From contig QPMI01000435.1 in assembly GCA_004431415.1 (NCBI GenBank), positions 248,001 through 312,000 of the forward strand: a stretch of DNA of 64,000 nucleotides. Direction: 5' to 3'. Made by a program: the position numbers and the translations under genes. Within the stretch, counting starts at the first letter, position 1; every line of letters starts with the position of its first letter. The notes beneath the pieces are model-generated. The model was not told where the DNA came from and ran no database searches. It worked only from the letters and a program-made list of their open reading frames with translations. Shown in pieces: positions 18,290 to 31,100 of the stretch. The DNA comes from Cyanophora paradoxa (taxonomy: Eukaryota; Glaucocystophyceae; Cyanophorales; Cyanophoraceae).

Positions 18290-21200
18290 AGGTTTGTATT
18301 CCGGTTGATGTAAGCAGAGCTGCTGCAGAGGAGCCCGCCGTTTCGAGCAATGCTAGCAATCTCCACAGATGTTAGCACCCTATTCCAGATTCTCACGTCT
18401 GATCGAGGACAGCATAAGCAACACGGCCGCGTTCCTTTGGTATTCAAGCGATCACTTCAACCGACCGGCAAGAGAAATGTTGTATGGGGATCTGGGTTGG
18501 ACTGTAGTGCCTGCCTGTTACGGAAACGAGTTGGATAGTAAGATTCCGGTACACGGGTAAAAGGGTACGATGGAGGAAGAGGGGGGCGGGAGGGTTGGTG
18601 GGAAGGATGGGGCAGGGGGCCCGGGGCGGGAGATGCGGAACGTGACACACCCAGGACGATCTTCCTGCAGTGGCGGTCGATTGGGAAAGTCAGATCAGCA
18701 GGAATGCGCGGTTCCAATTCCGATGCTCGCCCTGTGCGCATGCGTACCGATGTAATTTGCCGTGCGGTTAATTGCCTCGATCGGAGCTGTTCCGACAGGG
18801 GCAGATCCTTCGGCAGTCTCGAAGTAGTCTTTGTGCCACAGTAAGTTCGGGTCTGCACGGCACCAGGCGTAGTACGTCTGATAGAAACTCCATCCCATTG
18901 CCAAGGAGATCTCGACTTCCTCTCCGTCAAAGAAAGCTTTGATTGGCGCGCCGAATCCGGTGAGCGTGATCGCATCATTTTTGCATTTCATCGTCGAGCT
19001 GACGGTGCTGTCCAGTGTGATTGCCACGTGCACCCACCGTCCATTCTGTCCATTGCAAGTTGAGTTCAAAATCAGCGAATCCGAGGCCGGAGCCCTGCGA
19101 GTGATCACGAATTTAAGAGGAGGCGCACCGAGATGTAGCGCCTAGGCAGGTCGCCGTTCAAGCCGTCGTTTGTGTTCGCATCACCGTCCCCAAAAGAGTC
19201 GCCGACGATCACAGATGTGTAGTAGAGTGGCCGGCCGTGGTGGCTTTCGATTGCGAAGTGCTGCTTTTTGTTATCCTGCGGTACGTATACGCATTCATTT
19301 AAATATTGACACGACGAAGTTGACACCGCAGAAGAAGTTCAGTTAGAGGTCATATACAGGTAGAACCCCGTAACCGTCGGACTAGCTACATACTAAGTTA
19401 TAACTTATTACTTATGACGCATGCGGACACCCGTAAAAAAACTCAGTTCTCACGGAACGGTCGAGCCAAAAATCCTCGGTAGTTTGATTGAGGTCAGAAA
19501 ACTTACCTTAGGGTTGTGTTAACGCATATGAGAACACAGTGTGGCATAGTCGACGTCGGAAGTCCGACCGTCGGACGGTCGACGTCCGACGTTGCGACGG
19601 GCGACTCCCGGACCCGGGAGTCCGTTCAGCGACTCCGGAGTCCGCGTGCGTTAACGTTGCTGCACCGTACTACTTTTAGTACGGTACGCCACCGTACTAC
19701 GGTACGCGCCGGCGCGTGGCGCCGCAGTACCGTGGTACTACCGGTAGTACCGACTCCGAACTTAGAGTCCGAAGTTCGAGTCCGAACACGGTCTGCTGCA
19801 CATGTACAGCGGCACTACAGCCACTGAGCCTGCATGGCAGAGCGTTTGGCCCAGACTCCGCCGCCCAGTGGCCCGGCGGCGGCGGGGCGCCGGCCCGGCG
19901 GCCGGCGCCGGCGCCTCTAATATGGCCCGCTATAGCGCTAGGCTAAATAATACTGTAGAACTAGAAATATTAAGTGGGCTGCATATTTATAGTACTTAAA
20001 AAGTTTTGGGCAATTTCCTAAATATTACACGCCCCCACAGTGCTGGAGTAGACTAGAGGCTGTGGCCGGTAATTCACCAAAAAAAACATTTCGTAAATAT
20101 TTCTCGCCTGCTAAAGCCGAGATTTCGCAGGGGTACTCCTTTCTTCGCCATACAAAAGCCCTGCGAAGACCGACCTACCAATAGCTAAAAAAAAGCTTAG
20201 GGCCGCGGGGATGAACCGGCATAAGCGAAGACCGACCTACCAATGCTACCATTGCTACCAATAGCTAAAAAAAAGCTTAGGGCCGCGGCCCGCGGGGCTG
20301 AACCGGTATACATGCTAGTACTGGCCGCCGGACCGCGGCCCGGCGGGCCCGCTAGCGCGCGGCCCGGCTGAACTGGTGAAAAGCGGCCGCCGGGCCGCGG
20401 CAAGTTCACTAGCCTAGTACCGTAGCTGGCCCTGCTAGCCTGGCAGTGGCAACTAGTATAAACCAATAGGCTAGCTATTAATTTGCGATCGCGAGGACGT
20501 CGACGTTCCGGGCAACTTCCGGCCCCATTACACCGAAATCTGACGGACGACTCCGAAAGCTAGCGCCCGATAGGCCAGCTTGACGTCATTGAACGGTTAG
20601 AAAAAAGCGAATTCGACAAGGCAATTTCGAAAGCAACTTCGTCATGATCAGAGATGGTTAATTAGGCCAGCTCCGCGAGGCTCGTCACCTGTTTCTTACC
20701 GGCAAAGTCCCCCGGCGACTAGTGTAAAACAAATTACAAAGTGGTCCGGTTAGACTCCGGTAAGTATATACGTATATATATATACCGGACCGGCCAACGC
20801 GCGTTCAAGAATTATTAATATACGCATGCGGACACTCGTAAAAAAACTCGGCTCTCACGGAACGGCCGAGCCAAAAATCTTCGATAGTTGATTGAGGTCA
20901 GAAAACTTACCTTAGGGTTGTGTCAACGCATATGAGAACACAGTGTGGTACACAGTATATTACACCAGATTAAGGAACTGAAATTTTAACTTTCCGCGTT
21001 AATATTAGGTACCGCGCTTATTCTCGAAATCCACTGCGATAACGCCAGATACATTACCCCCAAGTGAAACTAAATTCAAAATGTCAGCGCGTTAATTTAA
21101 TTAAAAAACGGCAATTTTAATTTTGCCCCCCCGCGGATCGATTTCGATCGATCGAAGATCAGTTTAGGTTTTAAAGAAATTTTCATGCATGAAGTTCGCA

Positions 21201-24200
21201 GTCGCAGTGCCTACGCGCGTACCACGCGCGTACCGCGCGCGCGCGCGCGTCACGGCTTACTTACCGGTACGGACCGGGTCGGACCCGTACGGTTACTACC
21301 GTACAGGGCCTACTACAGGCTACGGTACGTGCCACGGCCCACGGTGCGCCGCCACGGACGGTGACGGACCACGGTGCGCGTCCGACGGTCGTGACTCGGA
21401 CCGTGTGACCGTCGGACGCGAGGCGACGCGAGCCGCCGCGGCCGGGCAGCCGCGGCCGCTCGCGACGACGATGTCGACTCGTCCACTTGAGTCTCGACTC
21501 TTGAGTCAACGTCATGACTGTGAGCTGCCAGGCTGTCGGGCAACTTCTAAAAAAACTAAAAAACCGGTACCCTTCACCCTTCACCGGTACCAGTACGTAT
21601 ATATACGATCCGACTCGGCGTCGAGTTGGCGTCGTAACTTGGCGATCGGTTGACGTGTGTCACGGTCCCGCGCGAGTCGAGTTTTCCCCAGCAGTTTAAG
21701 CTGGATAACGGAAGTAACGGAAAGCTTAACTTAGTAAGTGGCGGATAACGGACGTTTCCGGAAAGTAACGGACAGCTTAAGTGGCGGATAGCGAAAAGTA
21801 ACGGAAAGTAACGGAAACACGTGCCACGCGTACGGTGTCACGTCGGTGTGCACTGTAGTCTGCCGCTGTTAACCGTTGAACGTTCTACTGCTATAGCTAC
21901 TGTAGGCTTTAATCGCAGCTACAGGCTACAGCCTGCAGCAGCAGCCGCTGAGCTGTCGTTGCCCGGCCGCGGTTGCGCTTATTTAGCAACCGTGTACATA
22001 CGTATATACTAGTGCTACTGCGCATGCAGCTAGCCGCTGAGCGCTGCTGCGCATCCTTGCAATTGTGCAGACAGAGCACATCACGATTCACGACCAGCAG
22101 GTAAATTCGAAGTCAACGCGTACGCGTACGCAGCGCTAGCGAAAACAGTGATTATTTCGAAGCCGCTGAGCACCCGTTCCGGTCCTTAAGTAGCGCGACT
22201 GTATATTCGAATACGTATACGAAGCCGAGGAAGATAATTCTTTTGTCCTGAAAACGTCTGCATGTAAATTTCTTTCTTCCTGAATGTCCGACAGTCATGG
22301 TCATCAGTAAATGGGGGGGTGCGGGGGGGCTTGCCCCCCTGCTTGTAGATACATAGTAATAGTCTCGGATCCGATAACTTTTTCTAGTTTTCGCTGGGTT
22401 CTCGGTTTTTTTTCTAACGGAACCCAACTTCCTGAGACGGGGACATCAACGCCCGCGTAACGGCGCCAGTTTCCGGATAGCCTCAAGTCTAAGGACCTCA
22501 TAGCCCCGACCAGCGCCGCTGAAAGATGCGTCCTAAGCGACCTCGGGATTGCATATCGACATACACTCTCTTCCGGGCGGTCGCGGAGCGCAGCCTGGGC
22601 GCCGAAAATGACGATGAGCACTATACGAAGTGAATTCTCGAGCGGCAGCCCTTAACGAGCGGCAGCAGCTGAGATCGCCCTCGCCCGTTTGCGCGGCCAA
22701 AAAAAGGCCAAAAAGAAAAACCGGGCCAAGCGTACCCCCGTCGATTGCAAACGGTCAAAACAGCTCAGCGGCTGCAGCAGATCTAGATGCAGAAGTGATG
22801 CTTCGAATTCTGAACGCTTCAGCTCGCCCTTTGCACGCTAGCGCTTTCGCTTCTTGGTCGCAGGGCTTCGGGAGGCGGGGCCGCGCCACGCCAGATCTCG
22901 CTTGCTGGACCATGGCCAGGTGAGCCGGCGGCACGTCCTGCGTCTAGTGCCGACGAGCTCTGATCGAACTGCGCGCAGGTCGCTCGGTCGCGCTCGCTCG
23001 CCGGCCGAAGGGCTTCGGGCGGCGTATCCGCAGCGCCAGATCTCGCTCGCTGTACCAGGTGAGCCGGCGGCACGCCCTGCGTCTAGTGCCGACGAGCTCT
23101 GATCGAACTGCGCGCAGGTCCCTTGGTCGCGCTCGCTCGCCGGCCGCAGGGCTTCGGGCGGCGGATCCGCAGCGCCAGATTTCGCTCGCTGTACCAGGTG
23201 AGCCGTGAGCCGTTGGCACGCCCTGCGTCTAGTGCCGACGAGCTCTGATCGAACTGCGCGCAGGTCCCTCGGTCGCGCTCGCTCGCCGGCCGAAGGGCTT
23301 CGGGCGGCGGATCCGCAGCGCCAGATTTCGCTCGCTGTACCAGGTGAGCCGTGAGCCGGCGGCACGCCCTGCGTCTAGTGCCGACGAGCTCTGATCGAAC
23401 TGCGAGCAGGTCCCTCGGTCGCGCTCGCTCGCCGGCCGAAGGGCTTCGGGCGGCGTATCCGCAGCGCCAGATTTCGCTCGCTGTACCAGGTGAGCCGTGA
23501 GCCGGCGGCACGTCCTGCGTCTAGTGCCGACGAGCTCTGATCGAACTGCGCGCAGGTCGCTCGGTCGCGCTCGCTCGCCTGCCGAAGGGCTTCGGGCGGC
23601 GTATCCGCAGCGCCAGATCTCGCTCGCTGTACCAGGTGAGCCGTTGGCACGCCCTGCGTCTAGTGCCGACGAGCTCTGATCGAATTGCCCGCAGCTGCAG
23701 GCCGCTCGGTCGGGCTCGCTCGCCGGCCGCAGGGCTTCGCGATCGGGCGGCCGCGGGACCCGCCGCACGTGCCATTTAGCTATGCTATATCAGTTTGTTC
23801 AATTTATCACATGTCACATATCTTGATCTCACACCATTATTACTGCTCCCCATGCCTGACTCCGGGAAAGATCGGCGCCCCACCTGACTCCGGGCCAATG
23901 CTGCTACCCCTGTCCCCTATACCTTGCCTCCAAACAGCGCCACCCGAGGGCGTTACGGAGCCCGGTTCTCGTTACATAGATATGACGCACCCCGCGCAGG
24001 GATATTTGGAAGCTATTCGATAGATTTCCGCCAGAGAAGTCGAACAAGAAATGACGAGGATTGCCGTCCCAGTCCCAATACTGCGTCACGTCCACTTTGA
24101 TCCAGAACTCGAGAGTCTGGATATCGACGCTGGAGGTGAGTTCAAGCTCGAGGTCATGCATATAGCCGCATAAAAGCAGTACTAGTGCACCATTGGATTC

Positions 24201-24320
24201 TGGAGAACGAACTTGTTTTCAAATGAGGGCATCGTCACATATCGGTAGGTCGCGCTTGAGGTGTCTCGCGCGCCGAAGTAGAGGCCTGCGCGGTTGAGTT
24301 CGCACATATACACATGTACC
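18290..24320 (-). CDS. Host LamG-like module 1 (exons spread over long introns)
   Basis: Exons recognisable by similarity to modules 2-4, read right to left. AGLYFGARD to YVTMPSFENKFVLQNP is at about 24195-24310. DIQTLEFWIKVDVTQYWDWD with LFDFSGGNLSNSFQIS is at about 24005-24150. HFAIESHHGRPLYYTSVIVG is at about 19190-19270. RWVHVAITLDSTVSST with APIKAFFDGEEVE, LLWHKDYFETA and APIEAINRTANYIGTHA is at about 18735-19080, and SDVRIWNRVLTSVEIASIAR is at about 18330-18400. The intron between 19330 and 24000 is unusually long and full of repeats. Further upstream exons beyond 24320 were not recognised, so the true start is unknown. Confidence 0.55.
19417..19544 (+). repeat. Direct repeat, copy 1 (128 bp)
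   Basis: Begins ACGCATGCGGACAC and ends GAGAACACAGTGTGG. It is about 95 percent similar by eye to 20822-20948 in the same orientation, with different flanks. It could be a pair of long direct terminal repeats of a 1.5-kb element or two dispersed repeats. Confidence 0.8.
20822..20948 (+). repeat. Direct repeat, copy 2 (127 bp)
   Basis: Second copy of the 19417-19544 repeat, same orientation, starting 1,405 bp downstream. The DNA between the copies shows no coding signal. Confidence 0.8.
22850..23765 (+). repeat. Minisatellite, six 139/146-bp units
   Basis: The anchor TGATCGAA(C/T)TGC recurs at 22961, 23100, 23246, 23392, 23538 and 23677, giving periods of 139, 146, 146, 146 and 139 bp. The 7-bp difference is a GTGAGCC duplication. 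Each unit also carries an ACCAG|GTGAGCC word that looks like a splice donor and a GCGCGCAG|G word that looks like an acceptor. Open frames across it on both strands repeat with the unit and are not considered genes. Confidence 0.85.
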
Positions 24321-26767
24321 TACACGTGGTCGTGGCGCCCGAACGCACCGCACTCGCCCTGCGGTCCGGGGGATCCGCCGGCGTACGCGTGTGCGAATGT
24401 GAGTGCTCCAGCCAAGTAGGTGGTCATGATCAGCAGCCCGAGGGCAAAACTAGCTATATGTATAGATGTTGGTCTAGAGCAACGAAGAGAGGCCGGCTCC
24501 CTCGATCGCGAGCGCCATACGCAAGTCGGTTTCTTAGCTGCGTCCATACATAAACGTATACGCCCGGGGCTGCAGTTGAAGTGCGCACGCCGCGGCCGCT
24601 CGCGTGTCATAGCTATAGTACACGTATGCGTATGCATGCTGCCGTCGACTTCGCTTACTCGCAATCGGAATCAAAACTTTAATTTTCGACTCGTTAACGC
24701 TGCATGCGCGCAGGCTTGCAGCGCTAGCGGCAATGCAGCCGGCGAGCCGCTAACTACTGTACCGGTACTACACTACACTAGTTACAGTGTAGTACCGGCC
24801 GGGATGAGTAGCGCGCGTGCACGTACGCGTGGAGCCTACGGGTATACGTAGCGCCGCGGCGCCGCCGGCTCAGCGGCTCCACGACGCTCCGTGAATGTCG
24901 GCTGCGCTTGCCAGGCAATGCCAGGCAATGCCACTGGGCCACCAAATTAATCAATCTGATTCAATCATGAATATTAATGTTGCCGGCTCGGCGTGCACCT
25001 CTGCGGCTCCGCCAAGCACCGCCGGGCCGGTACCGGTACCGTGGGCGCGTTGAACGTATCGTACTACTAGTATTCGACTTGGAAGTTGGAAAGTCGGCCT
25101 GTAGGGCCCTGTACTACTAGTACTAGTAACTTGGCCATGCCATGAATGATGAATCCCATGATGGATCATGATTATATCGATTACCGTACTACGGTAGTAC
25201 CGTACTACGGTAGTACTAGTCCGACGGTCGTCAGTGACTCGTCACTGTATATGTACGTACGTGGCAAATTGGCAATCACGTGCACTGAATACTTCTGTAG
25301 GAGGCGTAAAATTGCCACGCTCTTAAATTGCCAAATTCGCCCAAACCGGAATTGCCGTGGCGATAAATTGCCAAATCCAGAATCCAGATTCTAGCCAGCT
25401 CTATGGCGGCCTAGAAGAATACCTACCCCCAGCAACATTGCCGAGTCGTAAAATTGCCAAGTTCGGCGTCTCGGCAATTTACGGCAATTTAAAGACCCGG
25501 CAAAATTCCGCCTCCGGAATCCGGATCCTGCAGTAGTACCCACTGCTACCCAGTACGTGCACTCGTGCAGTACTTATATATATAATATATGCATGTACGT
25601 GCACGCGACTCGCCGAGTCGGCGAGGCGCGGCGCGCCCGCCGCCCGGCCGGGCCGCACCGGCGCCGCCGGCCGGGCGGCGCCGGCCGCGGGCCCCGCGGG
25701 GGCCGCGGCCGGGCCCCGCGCCCCGGCCCCCGGCCCATCATGGCATGGCCAGCTGCAGCCTGCAGGGGCCGGGCGCCCCGGCCAGGCCTACGGTCCGCCT
25801 ACCGGTACTGCGGTCCGATAGAGGCTACTCACTGAGAGTCATGATCAGGCTATAGGGCCCAAAATTAACTCCAAATTACGCCGCTCAATCGAAATCTTCA
25901 AAAAAAACAACTTTAGCCTTCTACGAGTTCGTGTACTAGTATACAATGAGTCCATTATCCGAATTGCCGCAGTGCCGTTACATTTCCGTGTCTGAGTTCA
26001 GGTACAAGATATTAGGTACGTACTTGTCGTAAGCTGTGACCAATCATCTGGCACTTCTTGCAATTGCGTGTTCAACTTGGCAATTTTTTAACGCGCCCTG
26101 CGCGCTGCGAGTCCTGCGACGCCCAAAATTGATTTTCGGAGATGCTCGCGCTGGATCTTGCCGGAAGTTGCTGAATTGCCGCAGAGCTCCGACAACCTCC
26201 GAGAAAACGGAAATTCGGAAATTCTTCGAACCTCCGGCCTTCGAAAGACTACGAATCTCCGCAATCGATCGAAAGACTACGAATCTCCGCAACCGCGGTA
26301 TTTTTTTTTTTTTTTTTTTGTGAATTACCGGCGGGCCGGGTTTTAAAACGCGGTAATTTATGCCGCGGTAAATCGCCGGTAATTTAGTGCCCGACGCTGA
26401 TCGAGTAGCACTATGATACTACCGGGGTACTATCGGCGAGTTGACGCCGGCGCCGACGCCGCCGACTCGGCGAGTCGCCGACTCGACGCCGGACCGACGA
26501 CGGCCGCGGTCCGATGACTCCGATGAGTCGGATATCGATTGACATAGTCTGTTAATTTGGGACTCTGTTATTTCGCTGCTGTTAAGTCGCCTCGGGCGGA
26601 ATTGAACCCGTGCGCCCGTGCGTCCGATGTGAGCGCAGGACTCTTACCGGCAGGACTCGTAATAGTGTAATTTGCGACACCCCCCCTCCCCTCAAATTAC
26701 CGCCCCATACAAGCCCAAAAATTTCATAGTCTGTTAATTTGGGACTCTGTTATTGTATTATTCAGTA
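24320..26767. other. Non-coding region upstream of the LamG exons
   Basis: No gene is supported in this stretch. It contains self-complementary GTACTACGGTAGTACC-type words (25180-25220), an extremely GC-rich island at 25610-25740, many AAATTGCC-type words (25260-25510) and a poly-T run near 26300. A 30-bp direct repeat CATAGTCTGTTAATTTGGGA... occurs at 26543-26572 and 26725-26754, just before the foldback element. Confidence 0.5.
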
Positions 26768-27720
26768 CCGGCCTCAGAGTGGTGGTTGGGTTTGAGAACA
26801 TGTACCCGCTATTAGGGGGGTAAGGGACTTATACATGGAAAAGGCATCCTGAAGAGATACGGGACGTGACGGAGGAGCATGTGAGTCGAAGCGGCCTTTA
26901 CTTGACGTCATCTTAAGGTCATGGGATCTTATCATGTCGTAAGCTTTCGGAGCCTTAATTCCGAATTCCAGTTTCTTATATAAAAGTTTAGGCTTAATGT
27001 CTTTAAATTTTCGATATATATAGAGCGCCCCGGCGACACGTGACCGGCTGCCGGCGTGCCTGCTAGGGGGTACCGCGCCGCGCGGGCCGCCCGCGGACCT
27101 TCGCTGCTAGCAGCCGCAGCTGCTCAGTCGGCACGAAATCGTGGCTTCGAAGGGCCCAAAGAGCTGTAGCATCGCTCGCGGGCGACGAAACGGCGTATCC
27201 GCAAAGTGGCGCCTGAAGTCGAGCTCCCGCGTGCGCGGCGCTGCGCGCCGCGCGAGCCGCGAACCGTGTGCCCAGCCTGTCCTCGGCATGCCAGCAGCAT
27301 CCGAAACGATCGAGGTGCGTCAAAGCCCGCTCCGCCGCCTCCCCGCCGTTCCCGCCAACGCCGACGCGCGGCAGCGATCGTGTCCTTCGCGTCGCGCCGC
27401 TTCCCGCGGCCTCCGCGCACCGCCAATGCGCCCACGGGTGCGCATCGTGCTGCCGGAAGGCCTCGGCGCCGTCCCCGACGGGCGGGAGCGCCCCGCTCGC
27501 CAGCCGGCTCCAATCTGCAGGTCGCCTCCTCAGCTCCTGCCCGCAGCCCGTCTCTTCCGTGCACGCGAAATGAGACCGCATGGGCATTCCTCTCTGATCT
27601 GCGGCCTCTCTTCCGCGTACGGCGGCCGCACGCCGCGCGCGCCCGGCCGCCGGGCCGGCGCAAGCGATCCGCGCTCGCCGCAGGTGCAGCTCCGGCCGCC
27701 CGCGCATCCGCGCCGCGCGC
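26768..27720 (+). repeat. Foldback left terminal arm
   Basis: Inverted copy of about 37150-38105. The outer 270 bp are of mixed composition (GTGGTGGTTGGGTTTGAGAA start region). The inner part after 27030 is very GC-rich. Long open frames exist on both strands but have no recognisable domain. Confidence 0.85.
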
Positions 27721-28195
27721 GGCTTGGTCCCAGCTAGCCACCGCTTGGTCCGCCGCCCGCTCCGCCTCGATCCTGCGCCGCTGCCCCGGCGACCCCCCGA
27801 TTTGATCGCGCCCCTGCCCCGCCGCAGGTGCCGCTCCGGCCGCCCGCGCCGCGTGCCGCGCGCGGCTTGCTCCCACCTATCCACCGCGGGGTCCGCCGCC
27901 CCGCTCCGCCTCGATCCTGCGCCGCTGCCCCGGCGACCCCCCGATTTGATCGCGCCCGTGCCCCGCCGCAGGTGCCGCTCCGGCCGCCCGCGCCGCGTGC
28001 CGCGCGGGGCTTGGTCCCAGCTAGCCTCCACGGGGTCCGCCGCCCCGCTCCGCCTCGATCCTGCGCCGCTGCCCCGGCGACCCCCCGATTTGATCGCGCC
28101 CCTGCCCCGCCGCAGGTGCCGCTCCGGCCGCCCGCGCCGCGTGCCGCGCGGGGCTTGGTCCGAGCTAGCCTCTGCGGGGTCCGCCGCCCCGCTCC
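27720..28195 (+). repeat. Foldback left 144-bp array (about 3 units)
   Basis: The anchor CCCCCCGATTTGATCGCG recurs at about 27793, 27937 and 28081, a 144-bp period. Mirrored by the array at 36237-37150. Confidence 0.85.
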
Positions 28196-31100
28196 GCCTC
28201 TCGTTGTACGATGGGAGCGCCGGGGCCGCGCCCAGGAGCGCGCTCGCCGCCCCGCTGACGCCGCCCCGCCCGCTGCAGGCCGCTGGCGACGTCGGGGCGC
28301 GGCGGGCGGCGACTCGGCAGCTTCGGCGGCCTCTCGCGTGGTGCGTCGGGGCCCGGGGATCGCGGAGCGGGGCCGGTGAGGGTGGGAGCCGCGTGCCTCT
28401 CGTTGTACGATGGGAGCGCCGGCGGCCGCGCCCCAGGAGCGCGCTCGCCGCCGCCGCTGACGCCGTCCCGCCCGCTGCAGGCCGCTGGCGACGAGAGCGA
28501 GAGGTGGGTGGCGACTCGGCAGCTTCGGCGGCCTCTCGCGTGGTGCGTCGGGGCCCGGGGATCGCGGAGCAGGGCCGGTGGGGGCGGGAGCCGCGCGCTT
28601 CTCGTTGTACGATGGGAGCGCCGGGGGCCGCGCCCCAGGAGCGCGCCGCCGCCGCCGCCGCTGACGCCGTCCCGCCCGCTGCAGGCCGCTGGCGACGTCG
28701 GCGCGCGGCGGGCGGCGACTCGGCAGCTTCGGCGGCCTCTCGCGTGGTGCGTCGGGGCCCGGGGATCGCGGAGCAGGGACGGTGGGGGCGGGAGCCGCGC
28801 GCCTCTCGTTCTACGATGGGAGCGCCGGAGGCCGCGCCCCAGGAGCGCGCCCGCCGCCGCCGCTGACGCCGTCCCGCCCGCTGCAAGCCGCTGGCGACGA
28901 GAGCGAGCGGCGGGCGGCGACTCGGCAGCTTCGGCGGCCTCTCGCGTGGTGCGTCGGGGCCCGGGGATCGCAGAGCGGGGCCGGTGGGGGCGGGGGCCGC
29001 GAGCCTCTCGTTGTACGATGGGAGCGCCGGCGGCCGCGCCCCAGGAGCGCGCCCGCCGCCGCCGCTGACGCCGCTCCGCCCGCTGCAGGCCGCTGGCGAA
29101 GAGTGCGAGCGGCGGGCGGCGACTCGGCAGCTTCGGCGGCCTCTCGCGTGGTGCGTCGGGGCCCGGGGATCGCGGAGCGGGGCGGGTGAGGGTGGGAGCC
29201 GCGTGCTTCTCGTTGTACGATGGGAGCGCCGGCGGCCGCGCCCCAGGAGCGCGCTCGCCGCCGCCGCTGACGCCGCCCCGCCCGCTGCAGGCCGCTGGCG
29301 ACGAGAGCGAGCGGCTGGCGGCGACTCGGCAGCTTCGGCGGCCTCTCGCGTAGTGCGTCGGGGCCCGGGGATCGCGGAGCGGGGCCGGTGAGGGCGGGGG
29401 CCGCGCGCCTCTCGTTGTACGATGGGAGCGCCGGGGGCCGCGCCCCAGGAGCGCGCCCGCCGCCGCCGCTGACGCTGCCCCGCCCGCTGCAGGCCGCTGG
29501 CGACGTCGGCGCGCGGCGGGCGGCGACTCGGCAGCTTCGGCGGCCTCTCGCGTAGTGCGTCGGGGCCCGGGGATCGCGGAGCGGGGCCGGTGAGGGTGGG
29601 AGCCGCGTGCTTCTCGTTCTGCGATGGGAGCGCCGGCGGCCGCGCCCCAGGAGCGCCCTCGCCGCCCCCGCTGACGCCGCTCCGCCCGCTGCAGGCCGCT
29701 GGCGACGAGAGCGAGCGGCGGGCGGCGACTCGGCAGCTTCGGCGGCCTCTCGCGTGGTTCGTCGGGGCCCGGGGATCGCGGAGCGGGGCCGGTGAGGGTG
29801 GGAGCCGCGCGCCTCTCGTTGTACGATGGGAGCGCCGGGGGCCGCGCCCCAGGAGCGCCCTCGCAGCCGCCGCTGACGCCGCTCCGCCCGCTGCAGGCCG
29901 CTGGCGACGAGAGCGAGCGGCTGGCGGCGACTTGGCAGCTTCGGCGGCCTCTCGCGTGGTGCGTCGGGGCCCGGTGATCGCGGAGCGGGGCCGGTGAGGG
30001 TGGGAGCCGCGTGCCTCTCGTTGTACGATGGGAGCGCCGGGGGCCGCGCCCCAGGAGCGCGCCCGCCGCCCCCGCTGACGCCGCCCCGCCCGCTGCAGGC
30101 CGCTGGCGACGTCGGCGCGCGGCGGGCGGCGACTCGGCAGCTTCGGCGGCCTCTCGCGTGGTGCGTCGGGGCCCGGGGATCGCGGAGCAGGGCCGGTGGG
30201 GGCGGGAGCCGCGTGCCTCTCGTTGTACGATGGGAGCGCCGGGGGCCGCGCCCCAGGAGCGCGCCCGCCGCCCCCGCTGACGCAGCCCTTGGCCTGCCCG
30301 CGGCAGGCCGCTGCCGACGTCGGCGCGCGGCGGGCGGCGACTCGGCAGCTTCGGCGGCCTCTCGCGTGGTGCGTCGGGGCCCGGGGATCGCGGAGCGGGG
30401 CCGGTGGGGGCGGGGCCGCGCGCCTCTCGTTGTATGATGGGAGCGCCGGCGGCCGCGCCCCAGGAGCGCGCTCGCCGCCGCCGCTGACGCCGCCCCGCCC
30501 GCTGCAGGCCGCTGGCGACGAGAGCGAGCGGCTGGCGGCGACTCGGCAGCTTCGGCGGCCTCTCGCGTAGTGCGTCGGGGCCCGGGGATCGCGGAGCGGG
30601 GCCGGTGAGGGCGGGGGCCGCGCGCCTCTCGTTGTACGATGGGAGCGCCGGGGGCCGCGCCCCAGGAGCGCGCCCGCCGCCGCCGCTGACGCTGCCCCGC
30701 CCGCTGCAGGCCGCTGGCGACGTCGGCGCGCGGCGGGCGGCGACTCGGCAGCTTCGGCGGCCTCTCGCGTAGTGCGTCGGGGCCCGGGGATCGCGGAGCG
30801 GGGCCGGTGAGGGTGGGAGCCGCGTGCCTCTCGTTCTGCGATGGGAGCGCCGGCGGCCGCGCCCCAGGAGCGCCCTCGCCGCCCCCGCTGACGCCGCTCC
30901 GCCCGCTGCAGGCCGCTGGCGACGAGAGCGAGCGGCGGGCGGCGACTCGGCAGCTTCGGCGGCCTCTCGCGTGGTTCGTCGGGGCCCGGGGATCGCGGAG
31001 CGGGGCCGGTGAGGGTGGGAGCCGCGCGCCTCTCGTTGTACGATGGGAGCGCCGGGGGCCGCGCCCCAGGAGCGCCCTCGCAGCCGCCGCTGACGCCGCT

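Larger units (their letters stand above)
19330..22820. other. Repeat-rich non-coding DNA (probable intron)
   Basis: There is no supported gene here. The sequence alternates between very GC-rich stretches (19830-19920, 20270-20410), AT-rich stretches, and short self-complementary words such as GTCCGACGGTCGAC and GGTACTACCGGTAGTAC. It lies between exons of the host gene, so it is most likely intronic. A 128-bp direct repeat pair is listed separately. Confidence 0.5.

Noticed and set aside
21189..21653. 154-codon plus-strand frame in the host intron
   Set aside because: It is made of repetitive GTACGG/CGACGG words with a Thr/Arg/Ala bias, without homology to known domains.
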